This document shows positions 56,001 to 64,000 of a stretch of DNA of 64,000 nucleotides, piece after piece. A model generated the notes under the pieces. It ran no database searches. It had not been told where the DNA came from and saw only the letters and a program-made list of their open reading frames with translations. The stretch covers positions 81,364-145,363 of the forward strand of contig BMWJ01000015.1 in the NCBI GenBank assembly GCA_014651175.1, in the 5' to 3' direction. Origin of the DNA: Streptomyces clavifer (GTDB lineage Bacteria; Actinomycetota; Actinomycetes; Streptomycetales; Streptomycetaceae). The number at the start of each line of letters is the position of its first letter. Within the stretch, counting starts at the first letter, position 1. A program made the translations under genes and the position numbers.

Positions 56001-56187
56001 CGGCGGTCTGATCACCTCCACGCTGCTGACCCTGCTCCTGGTGCCGACGCTGTACGCGATGGTGGAGCTCCGCAAGGAGCGCCGGGCCGGGAAGAAGGCG
56101 GCGAAGCGCGAGGCCGAGTCCGGCACCGCGCCCCACGGTCCGTCGGAGGAGACCTCCTCCGAGGAGCCGGAGCCGGCGAAGGCCTGA
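53032..56187 (+). CDS. HAE1-like RND efflux permease
   Basis: Membrane transporter of 1051 residues with the AcrB-type duplicated layout: a helix near 13-33 (LIGLISIVALVFGAIAIP), outer domain, helices at about 340-505, a further helix near 545, second outer domain and helices at about 865-1020. The functional motif GRVVDDSIVVLENIKRHL includes the Asp pair of the proton relay, and the second half has LMLIGIVVTNAIVLIDLINQ. In Gram-negatives such pumps need an outer membrane channel, which this organism lacks; it may work alone or with other factors. The C-terminus is rich in Lys and Glu. Confidence 0.93.
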   Translation: MSWLSRFSLAQRALIGLISIVALVFGAIAIPQLKQQLLPTIELPMVSVLAPYQGASPDVVEKQVVEPLENAIKAVDGVEGITSTASEGNALIMASFDFGDEGTKQLVADIQQAVNRARIQLPDDVDPQVIAGSTDDIPAVVLAVTSDKDQQALADQLERTVVPALEDIEGVGQVAVDGVQDLQVSVVPDDRKLAAAGLNAGSLAQALQAGGATVPAGSFAESGKSRTIQVGGSFTSLQQIEDLKVSAADPATGEAGKPVRVGDIATVKQEPATAVSITRTNGKPSLAVMATMAKDGSAVAISDAVHDKLPDLRKDLGAGAELTVVSDQGPAVSKAISGLTTEGALGLIFAVVVILVFLASIRSTLVTAVSIPLSVVLALIVLWTRDLSLNMLTLGALTIAIGRVVDDSIVVLENIKRHLGYGEERHSAIVTAVKEVAGAITSSTLTTVAVFLPIGLVGGMVGQLFGSFSLTVTAALLASLLVSLTVVPVLSYWFLRAPKGTAENPEEARRQAEEKEAASKLQRLYIPVLSFATRRRGASIGIAFVVLFATLGMTPLLKTTLFEPGEQEVITLKQELTPGTALEAADEAARKVEKVLDADKGVKDYQVTVGSSGFMAAFGGGTGANQASYQITLKDAADYEAAGERIDEALDKLDGIGDTTIAADGGFGSQDLSVTVKAADADVLKKASEQVRGEVAKLKDVTDVQSDLAQSVPRLSVKANDKAADAGFSQATLGAAVAGAVRGTPSGTAIMDDTERDVLVRSATPATTAAELKALPLGPVTLGRIADVELVPGPVSITRIDGQRAATVTAKPTDDDTGAVSRALQEKLDALDLPDGATATIGGVTQDQDDATSKLLLAMLAAIAIVFILLVATFRSLVQPLILLVSIPFAATGALGLLIITGTPMGIAAMIGMLMLIGIVVTNAIVLIDLINQYRAQGMGVIEAVVEGGRHRLRPILMTALATIFALLPMALGVTGEGGFISQPLAIVVIGGLITSTLLTLLLVPTLYAMVELRKERRAGKKAAKREAESGTAPHGPSEETSSEEPEPAKA

Positions 56188-56207
56188 CCCCGCCCCCGCA
56201 CGTAACC

Positions 56208-56252
56208 GGAGAGGGCCCCCGACGCCGTCGTACGGCGTCGGGGGCCCTCTCC
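56208..56252. terminator. Bidirectional terminator
   Basis: Arms of 21 bases (GGAGAGGGCCCCCGACGCCG and continuing) around a 3-base loop, 20 bases after the RND gene and before the end of convergent nadA. Confidence 0.85.
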
Positions 56253-56295
56253 CGTCAGGACCGGGCCGGACCCACCGGGCCGGGCCGCAGGCGTC

Positions 56296-57474
56296 CTACG
56301 GCAGTGCCAGCATCCGCTCCAGCGCCAGCTTCGCGAACTTCTCCGTCTCCGGGTCGACCTGGATCCGGTTGACGAGGTTCCCCTCGGCCAGCGACTCCAG
56401 CGTCCACACCAGGTGCGGCAGGTCGATCCGGTTCATCGTCGAGCAGAAGCAGACCGTCTTGTCGAGGAAGACGATCTCCTTGTCCTCCGCGGCGAAACGG
56501 TTCGCCAGACGGCGTACGAGGTTGAGCTCCGTACCGATGGCCCACTTCGAGCCGGCCGGGGCGGCCTCCAGGGCCTTGATGATGTACTCCGTCGAACCCA
56601 CCTGGTCCGCGGCGGCCACGACCTCGTGCTTGCACTCCGGGTGCACCAGGACGTTCACGCCCGGGATGCGCGCCCGTACGTCCTCGACGGACTCCACCGA
56701 GAACCGCCCGTGCACCGAGCAGTGCCCGCGCCACAGGATCATCTTCGCGTCGCGCAGCTCCTCGGCGGTCAGGCCGCCGTTCGGCTTGTGCGGGTTGTAG
56801 AGGACGCAGTCCTCCAGGGTCATCCCCATGTCCCGCACGGCCGTGTTCCGGCCCAGGTGCTGGTCCGGGAGGAAGAGGACCTTCTCGCCCTGCTCGAAGG
56901 CCCACTCCAGCGCGCGCTTCGCGTTCGAGGAGGTACAGATCGTGCCGCCGTGCCGGCCGGTGAAGGCCTTGATGTCGGCGGAGGAGTTCATGTACGAGAC
57001 CGGCACGACCTGCTCGGCGACGCCCGCCTCGGTGAGCACGTCCCAGCACTCGGCGACCTGCTCCGCGGTGGCCATGTCGGCCATCGAGCAGCCGGCCGCC
57101 AGGTCCGGCAGCACGACCTTCTGCTCGTCGCCGGTCAGGATGTCCGCCGACTCGGCCATGAAGTGCACGCCGCAGAAGACGATGTACTCCGCCTCGGGCC
57201 GCGCGGCGGCGTCCCGGGCCAGCTTGAACGAGTCGCCGGTGACGTCCGCGAACTGGATGACCTCGTCGCGCTGGTAGTGGTGGCCGAGCACGAAGACCTT
57301 GTCCCCGAGCTTCTCCTTGGCGGCGCGGGCGCGCTCCACCAGGTCCGGGTCGGACGGCGAGGGCAGGTCGCCGGGGCATTCGACGCCGCGCTCGCTCCTC
57401 GGGTCGGCCTCGCGGCCGAGCAGCAGCAGGGCGAGGGGTGTCGGCTGGACATCCAGGGGCTGGGCGGTGGTCAC
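56296..57474 (-). CDS. nadA: Quinolinate synthase
   Basis: 4Fe-4S enzyme of 392 residues that condenses iminoaspartate with dihydroxyacetone phosphate in de novo NAD synthesis. Cluster cysteines are in IVFCGVHFM, LVHPECKHEVV and KTVCFCSTMNRI; the substrate segments LGHHYQRDEVIQFAD and LPDQHLGRNTA are present. The GTG at 57474 is preferred because AAAGG lies eight bases upstream; the GTG at 57483 would leave no spacing. nadB and nadC are not in this window. Divergent from the erpA-type gene. Confidence 0.96.
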   Translation of the reverse strand: MTTAQPLDVQPTPLALLLLGREADPRSERGVECPGDLPSPSDPDLVERARAAKEKLGDKVFVLGHHYQRDEVIQFADVTGDSFKLARDAAARPEAEYIVFCGVHFMAESADILTGDEQKVVLPDLAAGCSMADMATAEQVAECWDVLTEAGVAEQVVPVSYMNSSADIKAFTGRHGGTICTSSNAKRALEWAFEQGEKVLFLPDQHLGRNTAVRDMGMTLEDCVLYNPHKPNGGLTAEELRDAKMILWRGHCSVHGRFSVESVEDVRARIPGVNVLVHPECKHEVVAAADQVGSTEYIIKALEAAPAGSKWAIGTELNLVRRLANRFAAEDKEIVFLDKTVCFCSTMNRIDLPHLVWTLESLAEGNLVNRIQVDPETEKFAKLALERMLALP

Positions 57475-57713
57475 GACACGCACCCTTTCTTCTCTGCGAA
57501 CTCTGCGAACAAGCCTTTTCGTCTATTTGACGTTATCTATCATAACCGCCCCACGTCGGATTGACGATGCCGATAGCGTCGATGTGACGCATCCCTTCGG
57601 GGGAGTGGTGTGCGAGCATGAAGGGAACAGACAAGCGCTTGGCCCGGAATGAATCCGCGGCCCCGATGGTTGGACCGTCGGCAAGCAGTCCGTACAACCC
57701 GGGAGAGAAGCAG

Positions 57714-58070
57714 ATGTCCGTATCGGACGAGACCACCACCGTGAGCGACGGCATCCTCCTGTCCGACGCCGCCGCAGACAAGGTCAGGACCCTGCTGGAG
57801 CAGGAAGGCCGTGACGACCTCGCACTGCGCGTCGCCGTACAGCCCGGCGGCTGCTCGGGCCTGCGCTACCAGCTCTTCTTCGACGAGCGCTCGCTCGACG
57901 GCGACGTCGTGAAGGACTTCGGCGGTGTCAAGGTCGTCACCGACCGGATGAGCGCCCCGTACCTGGGCGGCGCCTCCGTCGACTTCGTGGACACGATCGA
58001 GAAGCAGGGCTTCACGATCGACAACCCGAACGCCACGGGCTCCTGCGCCTGTGGTGACTCCTTCAGCTGA
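57714..58070 (+). CDS. erpA: ErpA/HesB-type iron-sulfur cluster insertion protein
   Basis: A-type Fe-S carrier of 118 residues. The three cluster cysteines are in QPGGCSGLRYQLFF and GSCACGDSFS. The rest, including KVVTDRMSAPYLGGASVDFV, is typical. It delivers Fe-S clusters to target enzymes, which may include the 4Fe-4S enzyme NadA encoded divergently next to it. The ATG at 57714 follows GGGAGAG. The cysteine desulfurase gene further right may provide sulfur. Confidence 0.94.
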   Translation: MSVSDETTTVSDGILLSDAAADKVRTLLEQEGRDDLALRVAVQPGGCSGLRYQLFFDERSLDGDVVKDFGGVKVVTDRMSAPYLGGASVDFVDTIEKQGFTIDNPNATGSCACGDSFS

Positions 58071-58078
58071 GCCCGTAC

Positions 58079-58136
58079 GCACGACGAAGGCGGCGGCGCA
58101 CCCGGGGATCCGGGTGCGCCGCCGCCTTCGTCGTGC
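58079..58136. terminator. Very strong bidirectional terminator
   Basis: Perfect inverted repeat with arms of 27 bases and a 4-base loop, directly after the ErpA-type gene and before the end of the convergent membrane-protein gene. Confidence 0.9.
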
Positions 58137-58144
58137 ACGGCCCG

Positions 58145-59617
58145 TCAGCCGCGCGGCACCGCGGCTCCCGAGTCCGCGTCGACGACCTTCCGGTCGCCGA
58201 GCGGGGCGTCCAGTGTCACCGTCCGGGTCGTTTCCTCGGCGATGAGGATGCACGGCTTGCCGGGCTCCGGATCCGACGCGGTGACCGCGACCCGGACCGT
58301 CGTACCGGTCTCCGTGGCGCGTGCCTCGTACGTGCTGCACACGCCGCCCCAGAACGTCACCTTCAGCGTCCTGCCCTCGGCGCTGTACGCGATGATCTGC
58401 CGCTGACCGGCCGTCGCGTCGTCCGAACCCGTCCCCGGGTCCCGCGGGAGCTTCGTGGGCTCCGGAGCCGGCCGGGTGCCGTCGGCGGTCAGGTACTCGG
58501 GGTCCACCGCCACCCGCACGACCGTGTTCTCCGGGCCGCCGCCCCCGGACCGCACGGAGAACAGCCACGAGGGCACGAGCACCCGCTCGCCGTCGGCGTT
58601 CCGCGCGGCCAGCCCCAGCACCGCACCGTCGACGGTCACGGTGGTGGTCGGGGTGCCGCTCGACCCGGCGCAGTCCGTCCTCCCCGGCGCGGCCGGGTCG
58701 CCCTCCAGCGGTACGGGGGTCGCGCAGCCGCCCGTACCGCCCTTGGCGGCCCGGCGGCTCTCCGCGTTCAGCTGCCTCAGCGCCTCGTCGGCGCCGACCA
58801 CGGGATAGGTGTCGCTCTTCTCCAGGCCCTTCAGCTGACCGCTGCCGCCGACGATCTCGCCCCCGGCCCCGACCTGGACACCGGTCGACCAGCCGAACGT
58901 CGGCAGCCCGCCGACCACCGGGTCGGCGTTCACCACGCGTACGGATCCCATCAGCTGACGGGCGTCGAGCGCGGCGTCGTCCTGCCCCACCGCCTCGAGC
59001 ACCGGGGCCGCGGCCGCCTTGGCGGCCTTCTCGCCGACGGGGGAGCCGGTGCCGGGCGCCGTGTCCTTCGCGCAGACCGTGGTGGACCGGCAACCGTCCG
59101 GGCCACCGGAGGCGTACCGAGCGAAGGTCCAGGTGCCGGGGGCCTGCTTCGTCACCCTGAGGACCGGTCCCGACCCGTCCGCGTCACTGCCGACCTTCCA
59201 GGCCGTGCCGTCGGCATACGGCGCCCCCTGCACCCCGAGCGCCTTCGCCAGCCGTGCCACCTCCGCGGCGGTCACCGCGCCCTTCGCCCGGTGCACGGAG
59301 GCCGTGTCCGGGCCGTCCGGCAGCTCGACCGAGGCGCGGTAGACGACCCCGCCGCCGTGCGGGTCCGGCTCGCCGGGCGCGATGCCCTGCGGGGGCGTCG
59401 TGGGGCCGTCCTGGGAGAGGTCCAGCGGGAGGAGGGGAGGCGTACGGCCGCCGGAGGCCGCGCTGCCGCTGTCCGCGCCCCCGTCGCCCGCGGCGCTCGA
59501 GGCCCAGTACGCACCGCCGCCACCGGCCAGAAGCACGGCTGCCGCCACGGAGGCCACGGCGAGCGGCGGACGCCGCCGCCGGGACGTCACGTCATTCTCG
59601 GGTCGCTCGGTGCTCAC
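58145..59617 (-). CDS. Membrane-anchored extracellular protein of unknown function
   Basis: Protein of 490 residues. A short basic N-terminus is followed by a signal anchor at about 17-42 (PPLAVASVAAAVLLAGGGG) and a Ser/Gly/Ala-rich spacer. The outer part has cysteines in DGCRSTTVCAK and GGCATPVPLEGD that likely form disulfides, and several beta segments such as VWSFS-like LVPSWLFSVRSGGG. No enzyme motif is seen. The GTG at 59617 follows AGGAG. It is conserved in Streptomyces between the Fe-S gene and the kinase, as I recall; function unknown. Confidence 0.85.
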   Translation of the reverse strand: MSTERPENDVTSRRRRPPLAVASVAAAVLLAGGGGAYWASSAAGDGGADSGSAASGGRTPPLLPLDLSQDGPTTPPQGIAPGEPDPHGGGVVYRASVELPDGPDTASVHRAKGAVTAAEVARLAKALGVQGAPYADGTAWKVGSDADGSGPVLRVTKQAPGTWTFARYASGGPDGCRSTTVCAKDTAPGTGSPVGEKAAKAAAAPVLEAVGQDDAALDARQLMGSVRVVNADPVVGGLPTFGWSTGVQVGAGGEIVGGSGQLKGLEKSDTYPVVGADEALRQLNAESRRAAKGGTGGCATPVPLEGDPAAPGRTDCAGSSGTPTTTVTVDGAVLGLAARNADGERVLVPSWLFSVRSGGGGPENTVVRVAVDPEYLTADGTRPAPEPTKLPRDPGTGSDDATAGQRQIIAYSAEGRTLKVTFWGGVCSTYEARATETGTTVRVAVTASDPEPGKPCILIAEETTRTVTLDAPLGDRKVVDADSGAAVPRG

Positions 59618-59743
59618 CGGATCGCTCCTTCGCCTGTCGGCCGCCACTGGCTCATCGCCCGTCCCCGCGTGGGGACAACGGTGGGACGGAACGGACGGGC
59701 GCGCGGTTCCCCGGCGGCGCCGGGGAACCTGCCGGCCGGCGGG

Positions 59744-59941
59744 TCAGTCCCCGTAGACCGACATGGAGTCGATCAGCCGGGCCGACGAGGGCGGCACCGT
59801 GACCCCGTGGATCAGGGACGGTGCCACCGGCTTCGCGGCGGTCTTCGCGGGGACGACCCAGTGCGGTGCCATGCGGGCGCAGTCCCCGCGCAGCTCGGCG
59901 AGGCTCATCTCGGACTCACGCGGAACGATGTTGTTCGACAT
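59744..59941 (-). CDS. Small hypothetical protein
   Basis: Protein of 65 residues (MSNNIVPRESEMSLAELRGD at the start). Mixed helical and Pro-rich, with two cysteine-poor halves and no membrane segment. The codons show the usual high G+C third positions. The ribosome binding site is weak. It lies between the membrane-anchored protein and the divergent adenosine kinase gene. Function unknown. Confidence 0.7.
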   Translation of the reverse strand: MSNNIVPRESEMSLAELRGDCARMAPHWVVPAKTAAKPVAPSLIHGVTVPPSSARLIDSMSVYGD

Positions 59942-60099
59942 ATCCGCACCGTATGCACGGGAGAGCTCAGGTAGAAAGACCTACTATCGGGTAGTTTTCC
60001 CCTTCGGGTCCGGTGGCGGTACCGGGTAGCGTGAACTGTCATGCCGTCCCGGAGGGCGCGCCCGCGCGCTCCTTCGCCTTCCGCAGGAGCAGTCTCCCC

Positions 60100-61074
60100 G
60101 TGCGCATTGCAGTCACCGGCTCCATCGCCACCGACCACCTGATGACCTTCCCCGGCCGGTTCGCCGACCAGCTCGTCGCGGACCAGCTGCACACGGTCTC
60201 GCTCTCCTTCCTGGTCGACAACCTCGACGTGCGCCGCGGAGGTGTCGGCGCCAACATCGCCTTCGGCATGGGCCTGCTGGGCACCCGGCCGGTCCTGGTC
60301 GGCGCCGCCGGGGCGGACTTCGACGCATACCGGTCCTGGCTCGACCGGCACGGCGTCGACACCGGATCGGTCCGCATCTCCGAGGTCCTGCACACGGCCC
60401 GTTTCGTCTGCACGACGGACTCGGACCACAACCAGATCGGCTCCTTCTACACCGGTGCGATGAGCGAGGCCCGGCTGATCGAGCTGAAGAGCGTCTCCGA
60501 CCGGGTCGGCGGCCTCGACCTCGTCTCCATCGGCGCCGACGACCCCGAGGCGATGCTCCGCCACACGGAGGAGTGCCGCACCCGGGGCATCCCGTTCGCC
60601 GCGGACTTCTCGCAGCAGATCGCCCGGATGGACGGCGACGAGATCCGGATCCTCCTCGACGGTGCCACGTACCTCTTCTCCAACGAGTACGAGAAGGGCC
60701 TCATCGAGTCCAAGACCGGCTGGAGCGACGAGGAGATCCTCTCCAAGGTCGGCCACCGCGTCACCACCCTCGGCGCCCGCGGCGTCCGCATCGAGCGGGC
60801 CGGCGAGGACCCGATCGAGGTCGGCTGCGCGGAGGAGGAGCGGAAGGCCGACCCGACCGGCGTCGGCGACGCCTTCCGGGCCGGATTCCTCTCCGGCCTC
60901 GCCTGGGGCGTGGGCCTGGAGCGCGCCGCCCAGGTCGGCTGCATGCTCGCGACCCTGGTCATCGAGACGGTCGGCACGCAGGAGTACACCCTGCGCCGCA
61001 CCCACTTCATGGACCGCTTCACCAAGGCGTACGGCGACGAGGCGGCCACCGAGGTCAGGGCGCACCTCTCCTAG
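60100..61074 (+). CDS. adoK: Adenosine kinase, PfkB family (mycobacterial AdoK type)
   Basis: Kinase of 324 residues, equal in length to M. tuberculosis AdoK (Rv2202c) as I remember it and very close in sequence at VTGSIATDHLMTFPGRFADQ and LHTVSLSFLVDNLDVRRGGV. The substrate-binding Gly-Gly motif is RRGGVGANIAFG, and the C-terminal PfkB signature with the catalytic aspartate is DPTGVGDAFRAGFL. It phosphorylates adenosine to AMP for purine salvage. The GTG at 60100 lies at the first conserved strand; AGGAG is 11-12 bases upstream. It converges with the cysteine desulfurase gene. Confidence 0.93.
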   Translation: MRIAVTGSIATDHLMTFPGRFADQLVADQLHTVSLSFLVDNLDVRRGGVGANIAFGMGLLGTRPVLVGAAGADFDAYRSWLDRHGVDTGSVRISEVLHTARFVCTTDSDHNQIGSFYTGAMSEARLIELKSVSDRVGGLDLVSIGADDPEAMLRHTEECRTRGIPFAADFSQQIARMDGDEIRILLDGATYLFSNEYEKGLIESKTGWSDEEILSKVGHRVTTLGARGVRIERAGEDPIEVGCAEEERKADPTGVGDAFRAGFLSGLAWGVGLERAAQVGCMLATLVIETVGTQEYTLRRTHFMDRFTKAYGDEAATEVRAHLS

Positions 61075-61080
61075 CAGGGC

Positions 61081-62466
61081 TCACAGGAGACGGCGGACCA
61101 CGTAGGCCGAGCCGCGGTCCGCCGGCTCCTCACCCACGTACTCCTGCTCGCGCATCTCGCACCAGGCGGGAATGTCCAGACGGGCGGCCTCGTCGTCGGC
61201 GAGCACCGTCACCGTGCCGCCGACGGGTACCTCTCCGATCACCTTTGCGAGTTCGATCACCGGGATCGGGCAGCGCCTGCCCAGCGCGTCGACGACGAGC
61301 GACGCGCGCGGGGCGGGGGAGGAGGCCGCCGAAGAGGGTGCGCCGAGCCTCTCCCGGGCCCCGGCCACCACGCCCGGCAGCACCTCGAGGAAGCGGTCGA
61401 CCTCGGCCCCGGTCGTCCCGGCCGGAAGCGACACGCGGATGTTTCCCTCCGTGAGCACCCCCATCGCCTTGAGGACATGGCTCGGGGTCAGGGTGCTGCT
61501 CGTGCAGGACGAACCGGATGAAACGGAGAATTCGGCCCGATCCAGCTCATGGAGCAGAGTCTCCCCATCGACATAGAGACAGGAGAAGGTGACCAGGTGC
61601 GGAAGCCGCCGCACCGGGTCCCCGACCACCTCCACGTCCGGCACCAGACCCCCACCGAGCGCGCCCCGGATCCGGTCCACCAGGGCGCGCAGCCGTACGG
61701 ACTCGGCGGCGGCCTCGGCGCGTACCGCGCGCAGCGAGGCCGCCGCCGCCACGACGGCCGGAATGTTCTCGAAACCGGGGGCCCGCCCCGACTCCCTCTC
61801 GTCGGCCGGGCCTTGGGGGGCGAATCTGACGCCCTTGCGGACGGCGAGCAGTCCCACTCCCGCCGGACCGCCCCACTTGTGCGCGCTGGCGGCCAGCAGC
61901 GACCAGCCGTCCGGCACCGGCCCCCAGCCCAGTGACTGGGCGGCGTCCACCAGCAGCGGTACGCCGCCCGCCGCGCAGATCTCCGCCGTCCGGGCCACCG
62001 GCTGCTCGGTCCCCACCTCGTGGTTGGCGGACTGCAGGCAGGCCAGGGCGGTGTCCGCACGCAGTGCCTCGCCGTACGCGGCGGGGTCGACCGCCCCGGA
62101 CCGGTCCACGGGCACTTCGGTAGACGATCCGCCCGCCGCCTCCAGGGCCGCGGCCGCGTGGAGCACCGACGAGTGTTCGACCGCGGAAAGGACCAGATGG
62201 CGGCCGACACGCCGACGGCCGGAAAGCGCCCCCTCAATCGCGGAGTGCACCGCACGGGTCCCCGACGAGGTGAAGACGAGCTCGTCCGGCCGGCATCCGA
62301 CGGCCTCGGCCGCGGCCTCCCTGGCCGCGTCCAGCAGCAGGGCGGCCCGCCGCCCCTCGCGGTACAGCCGGGACGGATCGGCCCAGCCCTCGTCCAGCGA
62401 GGCAAGCAGCGCCTGGCGGGCGACGGGGTGCAGGGGGGCGGAGGAGGCGGAATCGAAGTAGGGCAC
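61081..62466 (-). CDS. Cysteine desulfurase-TusA fusion protein
   Basis: Protein of 461 residues. Residues 1-370 are a class V PLP desulfurase: the PLP lysine is in LAASAHKWGGPAGVGLL, and the catalytic cysteine loop in SSGSSCTSSTLTPSHVL. After a Ser-Ala-Pro linker, residues 388-461 form a TusA-type sulfur carrier with the reactive cysteine in VDALGRRCPIPVIELAKV and the second cysteine in DIPAWCEMREQEY. The fusion suggests direct transfer of persulfide from desulfurase to carrier. It may supply sulfur for the Fe-S proteins nearby. Confidence 0.93.
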   Translation of the reverse strand: MPYFDSASSAPLHPVARQALLASLDEGWADPSRLYREGRRAALLLDAAREAAAEAVGCRPDELVFTSSGTRAVHSAIEGALSGRRRVGRHLVLSAVEHSSVLHAAAALEAAGGSSTEVPVDRSGAVDPAAYGEALRADTALACLQSANHEVGTEQPVARTAEICAAGGVPLLVDAAQSLGWGPVPDGWSLLAASAHKWGGPAGVGLLAVRKGVRFAPQGPADERESGRAPGFENIPAVVAAAASLRAVRAEAAAESVRLRALVDRIRGALGGGLVPDVEVVGDPVRRLPHLVTFSCLYVDGETLLHELDRAEFSVSSGSSCTSSTLTPSHVLKAMGVLTEGNIRVSLPAGTTGAEVDRFLEVLPGVVAGARERLGAPSSAASSPAPRASLVVDALGRRCPIPVIELAKVIGEVPVGGTVTVLADDEAARLDIPAWCEMREQEYVGEEPADRGSAYVVRRLL

Positions 62467-62738
62467 GGCGCCACGCTAGCCCGCAGCGGCGCGTGACCCG
62501 GGGACGGGCGGGCCCGGGGGAGGAGCGAGGGGGCGTCAGATGGCGGCCGGAAGCCCGGATTCCACCCCTTCGGGGTGTCGGGCGGCGCGTTGGGCACCCT
62601 CCCCGCGCGACCCCAAATAGCGTCCAGTAGGGTTTGGTCCGCATAAACATCCAAACCCCTGCCCGCGTCAGGGCCGGCGACCGACCAAGCGAAACGGCCG
62701 CGCCGACCGTGCGGGCGAGACTCTCGGGAAGGCGCTAC

Positions 62739-63707
62739 GTGAGTCCCAACGGCTCCGACCGCTTGTCGCGGCGCCCGATGCGGCGGAAGCTGCCGCAGGT
62801 GCTGACTGCGGGCCTGGTCCTGGCGACGGCCTCCGGTTGTGAATACAACTGGGAGGATTTCCCCCGCCTCGGTATGCCTACCCCGGTAACGGAAGAGGCT
62901 CCGATCATCCTCTCCCTCTGGCAGGGCTCGTGGGCGGCAGCGCTCGCCACGGGCGTGCTCGTGTGGGGGCTGATCATCTGGAGTGTCATCTTCCACCGGC
63001 GTAGCCGGACCAAGGTGGAGGTACCTCAGCAGACCAGGTACAACATGCCCATCGAGGCGTTGTACACAGTGGTCCCCCTCATCATCGTCTCGGTGTTCTT
63101 CTACTTCACCGCGCGCGACGAGTCGAAGCTCCTCGAGCTCAGCCCGAAGCCCGCCCACACCATCAATGTGGTCGGCTACCAGTGGAGCTGGGGCTTCAAC
63201 TACATCGAGAACGTGGAGGGCTCGCCCTCCACCGGCGGCGAGATCCCCAAGGAGCTCGACGCCATCCCCGACAAGTACCGCAAGGACTTCCCCCAGGACG
63301 CCGGCGGCGTCTACGACGTGGGCATCCCCGGTACGCGCAACCCGCAGAACGGCAACCCGGGTCCGACCCTGTGGCTGCCGAAGGGCGAGAAGGTCCGCTT
63401 CGTGCTGACTTCGCGTGACGTCATCCACTCCTTCTGGGTGGTGCCGTTCCTCATGAAGCAGGACGTCATTCCGGGCCACACCAACGCCTTCGAGGTGACT
63501 CCGAAGAAGGAGGGCACCTACATGGGTAAGTGCGCCGAGCTCTGCGGCGTCGACCACTCCCGGATGCTCTTCAACGTCAAGATCGTCTCCCCGGAGCGTT
63601 ACCAGCAGCACCTCAAGGAGCTGGCGGAGAAGGGTCAGACGGGCTACGTGCCGGCAGGCATCGAGCAGACGGACCCGGCCAGGAATGCGGAGACGAACAA
63701 ACTGTGA
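62739..63707 (+). CDS. ctaC: Cytochrome c oxidase subunit II
   Basis: Membrane protein of 322 residues. The signal sequence ends with TASGC, a lipobox, so the N-terminus is probably lipidated. Two transmembrane helices follow (about 58-85 and 105-130), then the extracellular cupredoxin domain with the CuA site: His in [11 protein letters not shown] and Cys, Cys, His, Met in [17 protein letters not shown]. It accepts electrons from the actinobacterial bc complex. The GTG at 62739 follows GGGAAGG. Its stop overlaps the start of ctaD (GTGA), so the two are coupled. Confidence 0.97.
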   Translation: MSPNGSDRLSRRPMRRKLPQVLTAGLVLATASGCEYNWEDFPRLGMPTPVTEEAPIILSLWQGSWAAALATGVLVWGLIIWSVIFHRRSRTKVEVPQQTRYNMPIEALYTVVPLIIVSVFFYFTARDESKLLELSPKPAHTINVVGYQWSWGFNYIENVEGSPSTGGEIPKELDAIPDKYRKDFPQDAGGVYDVGIPGTRNPQNGNPGPTLWLPKGEKVRFVLTSRDVIHSFWVVPFLMKQDVIPGHTNAFEVTPKKEGTYMGKCAELCGVDHSRMLFNVKIVSPERYQQHLKELAEKGQTGYVPAGIEQTDPARNAETNKL

Positions 63708-64000
63708 GCATCCTCAACGAATCTCAGGGTGCCGCGGCAGCAGACGACTCTTTCGAGGACGAGCTGCCGGTGCGGCGCAAGCAGCCGGGGAGCGTTGTCG
63801 TCAAGTGGCTCACCACCACTGACCACAAGACCATCGGCACGATGTACCTGGTCACCTCGTTCGCGTTCTTCTGCATCGGCGGTCTCCTGGCGCTCTTCAT
63901 GCGCGCCGAGCTGGCCCGTCCGGGTACGCAGATCATGTCGAACGAGCAGTTCAACCAGGCGTTCACGATGCACGGCACGATCATGCTGCTGATGTTCGCG
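63704..64000 (+). CDS. ctaD: Cytochrome c oxidase subunit I (partial, runs off the window)
   Basis: The first 99 codons of the haem-copper oxidase catalytic subunit. The GTG at 63704 overlaps the ctaC stop. The N-terminus [19 protein letters not shown] is followed by [20 protein letters not shown], the first membrane helix, and the segment [16 protein letters not shown], which contains the first haem a ligand histidine. The gene continues beyond 64000. Confidence 0.96.
   Translation, partial: MSILNESQGAAAADDSFEDELPVRRKQPGSVVVKWLTTTDHKTIGTMYLVTSFAFFCIGGLLALFMRAELARPGTQIMSNEQFNQAFTMHGTIMLLMFA

Noticed and set aside
52987-56136. Antisense open frame of more than 1000 codons opposite the RND transporter
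   Set aside because: It is the complement of a well-supported transporter gene. Its composition (Asp, Arg, Gly, Gln rich, no domain) is typical of shadow frames in very G+C-rich DNA.

Overview
The window is chromosomal DNA of very high G+C content, with GTG, TTG and some leaderless starts. The gene set is that of a Streptomyces core chromosome. From memory, the order glnII - glnA - lipA/lipB - aceE - sucB/lpd - pepA - cobalamin genes - pspA - nadA - adenosine kinase - cysteine desulfurase - ctaC/ctaD matches the S. coelicolor SCO2155-SCO2220 neighbourhood. No tRNA, rRNA, CRISPR array, phage gene or insertion sequence was seen.

Left part (1-14.8 kb): a tautomerase-fold isomerase, a TetR regulator, a membrane-anchored protein with a sigma-factor-like N-terminus, a lipoprotein, a secreted DUF1996 protein, a NarL-type two-component system, an MMPL exporter, an OmpR-type winged-helix regulator, type II glutamine synthetase (glnII) with a GlnR half-site array, an oxidoreductase and a MocR-type regulator.

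Middle (14.8-22.9 kb): an AhpD-like protein, an ArsC/Spx-like protein, an 89-residue protein behind a near-exact DNA-damage (RecA-NDp type) promoter, and a formylglycine-generating-enzyme-like protein. Next comes an unusual co-directional cassette of a 2-oxoglutarate/Fe(II) oxygenase, a frameshifted SAM methyltransferase and a full-length carnitine-type O-acyltransferase. This cassette looks accessory and is the best candidate for an undescribed system: by inference it could make an O-acylated, N-methylated hydroxy-amino acid similar to acylcarnitine. It ends at a strong terminator facing glnA (GSI), which has two GlnR boxes.

Right part (22.9-64 kb): mostly housekeeping. It holds lipoate synthesis (lipA, lipB), the E1, E2 and E3 components of 2-oxoacid dehydrogenase that use lipoate (aceE, sucB, lpdA) with a GntR regulator beside aceE, leucyl aminopeptidase, and cobalamin nucleotide-loop assembly (cobS, cobT and a degenerate metallo-beta-lactamase fused to CobU). 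Further right are an HtrA-like lipoprotein protease, a methyltransferase that appears to use a CTG start coupled to a DUF3043 gene, PspA with a PspA-associated partner, a second two-component system, a large RND transporter, nadA, an ErpA-type Fe-S protein, an adenosine kinase, a cysteine desulfurase-TusA fusion, and the start of the cytochrome c oxidase genes.

Coding starts were chosen from ribosome binding sites and conserved N-termini. The long antisense reading frames common in such DNA were set aside as shadows of real genes.
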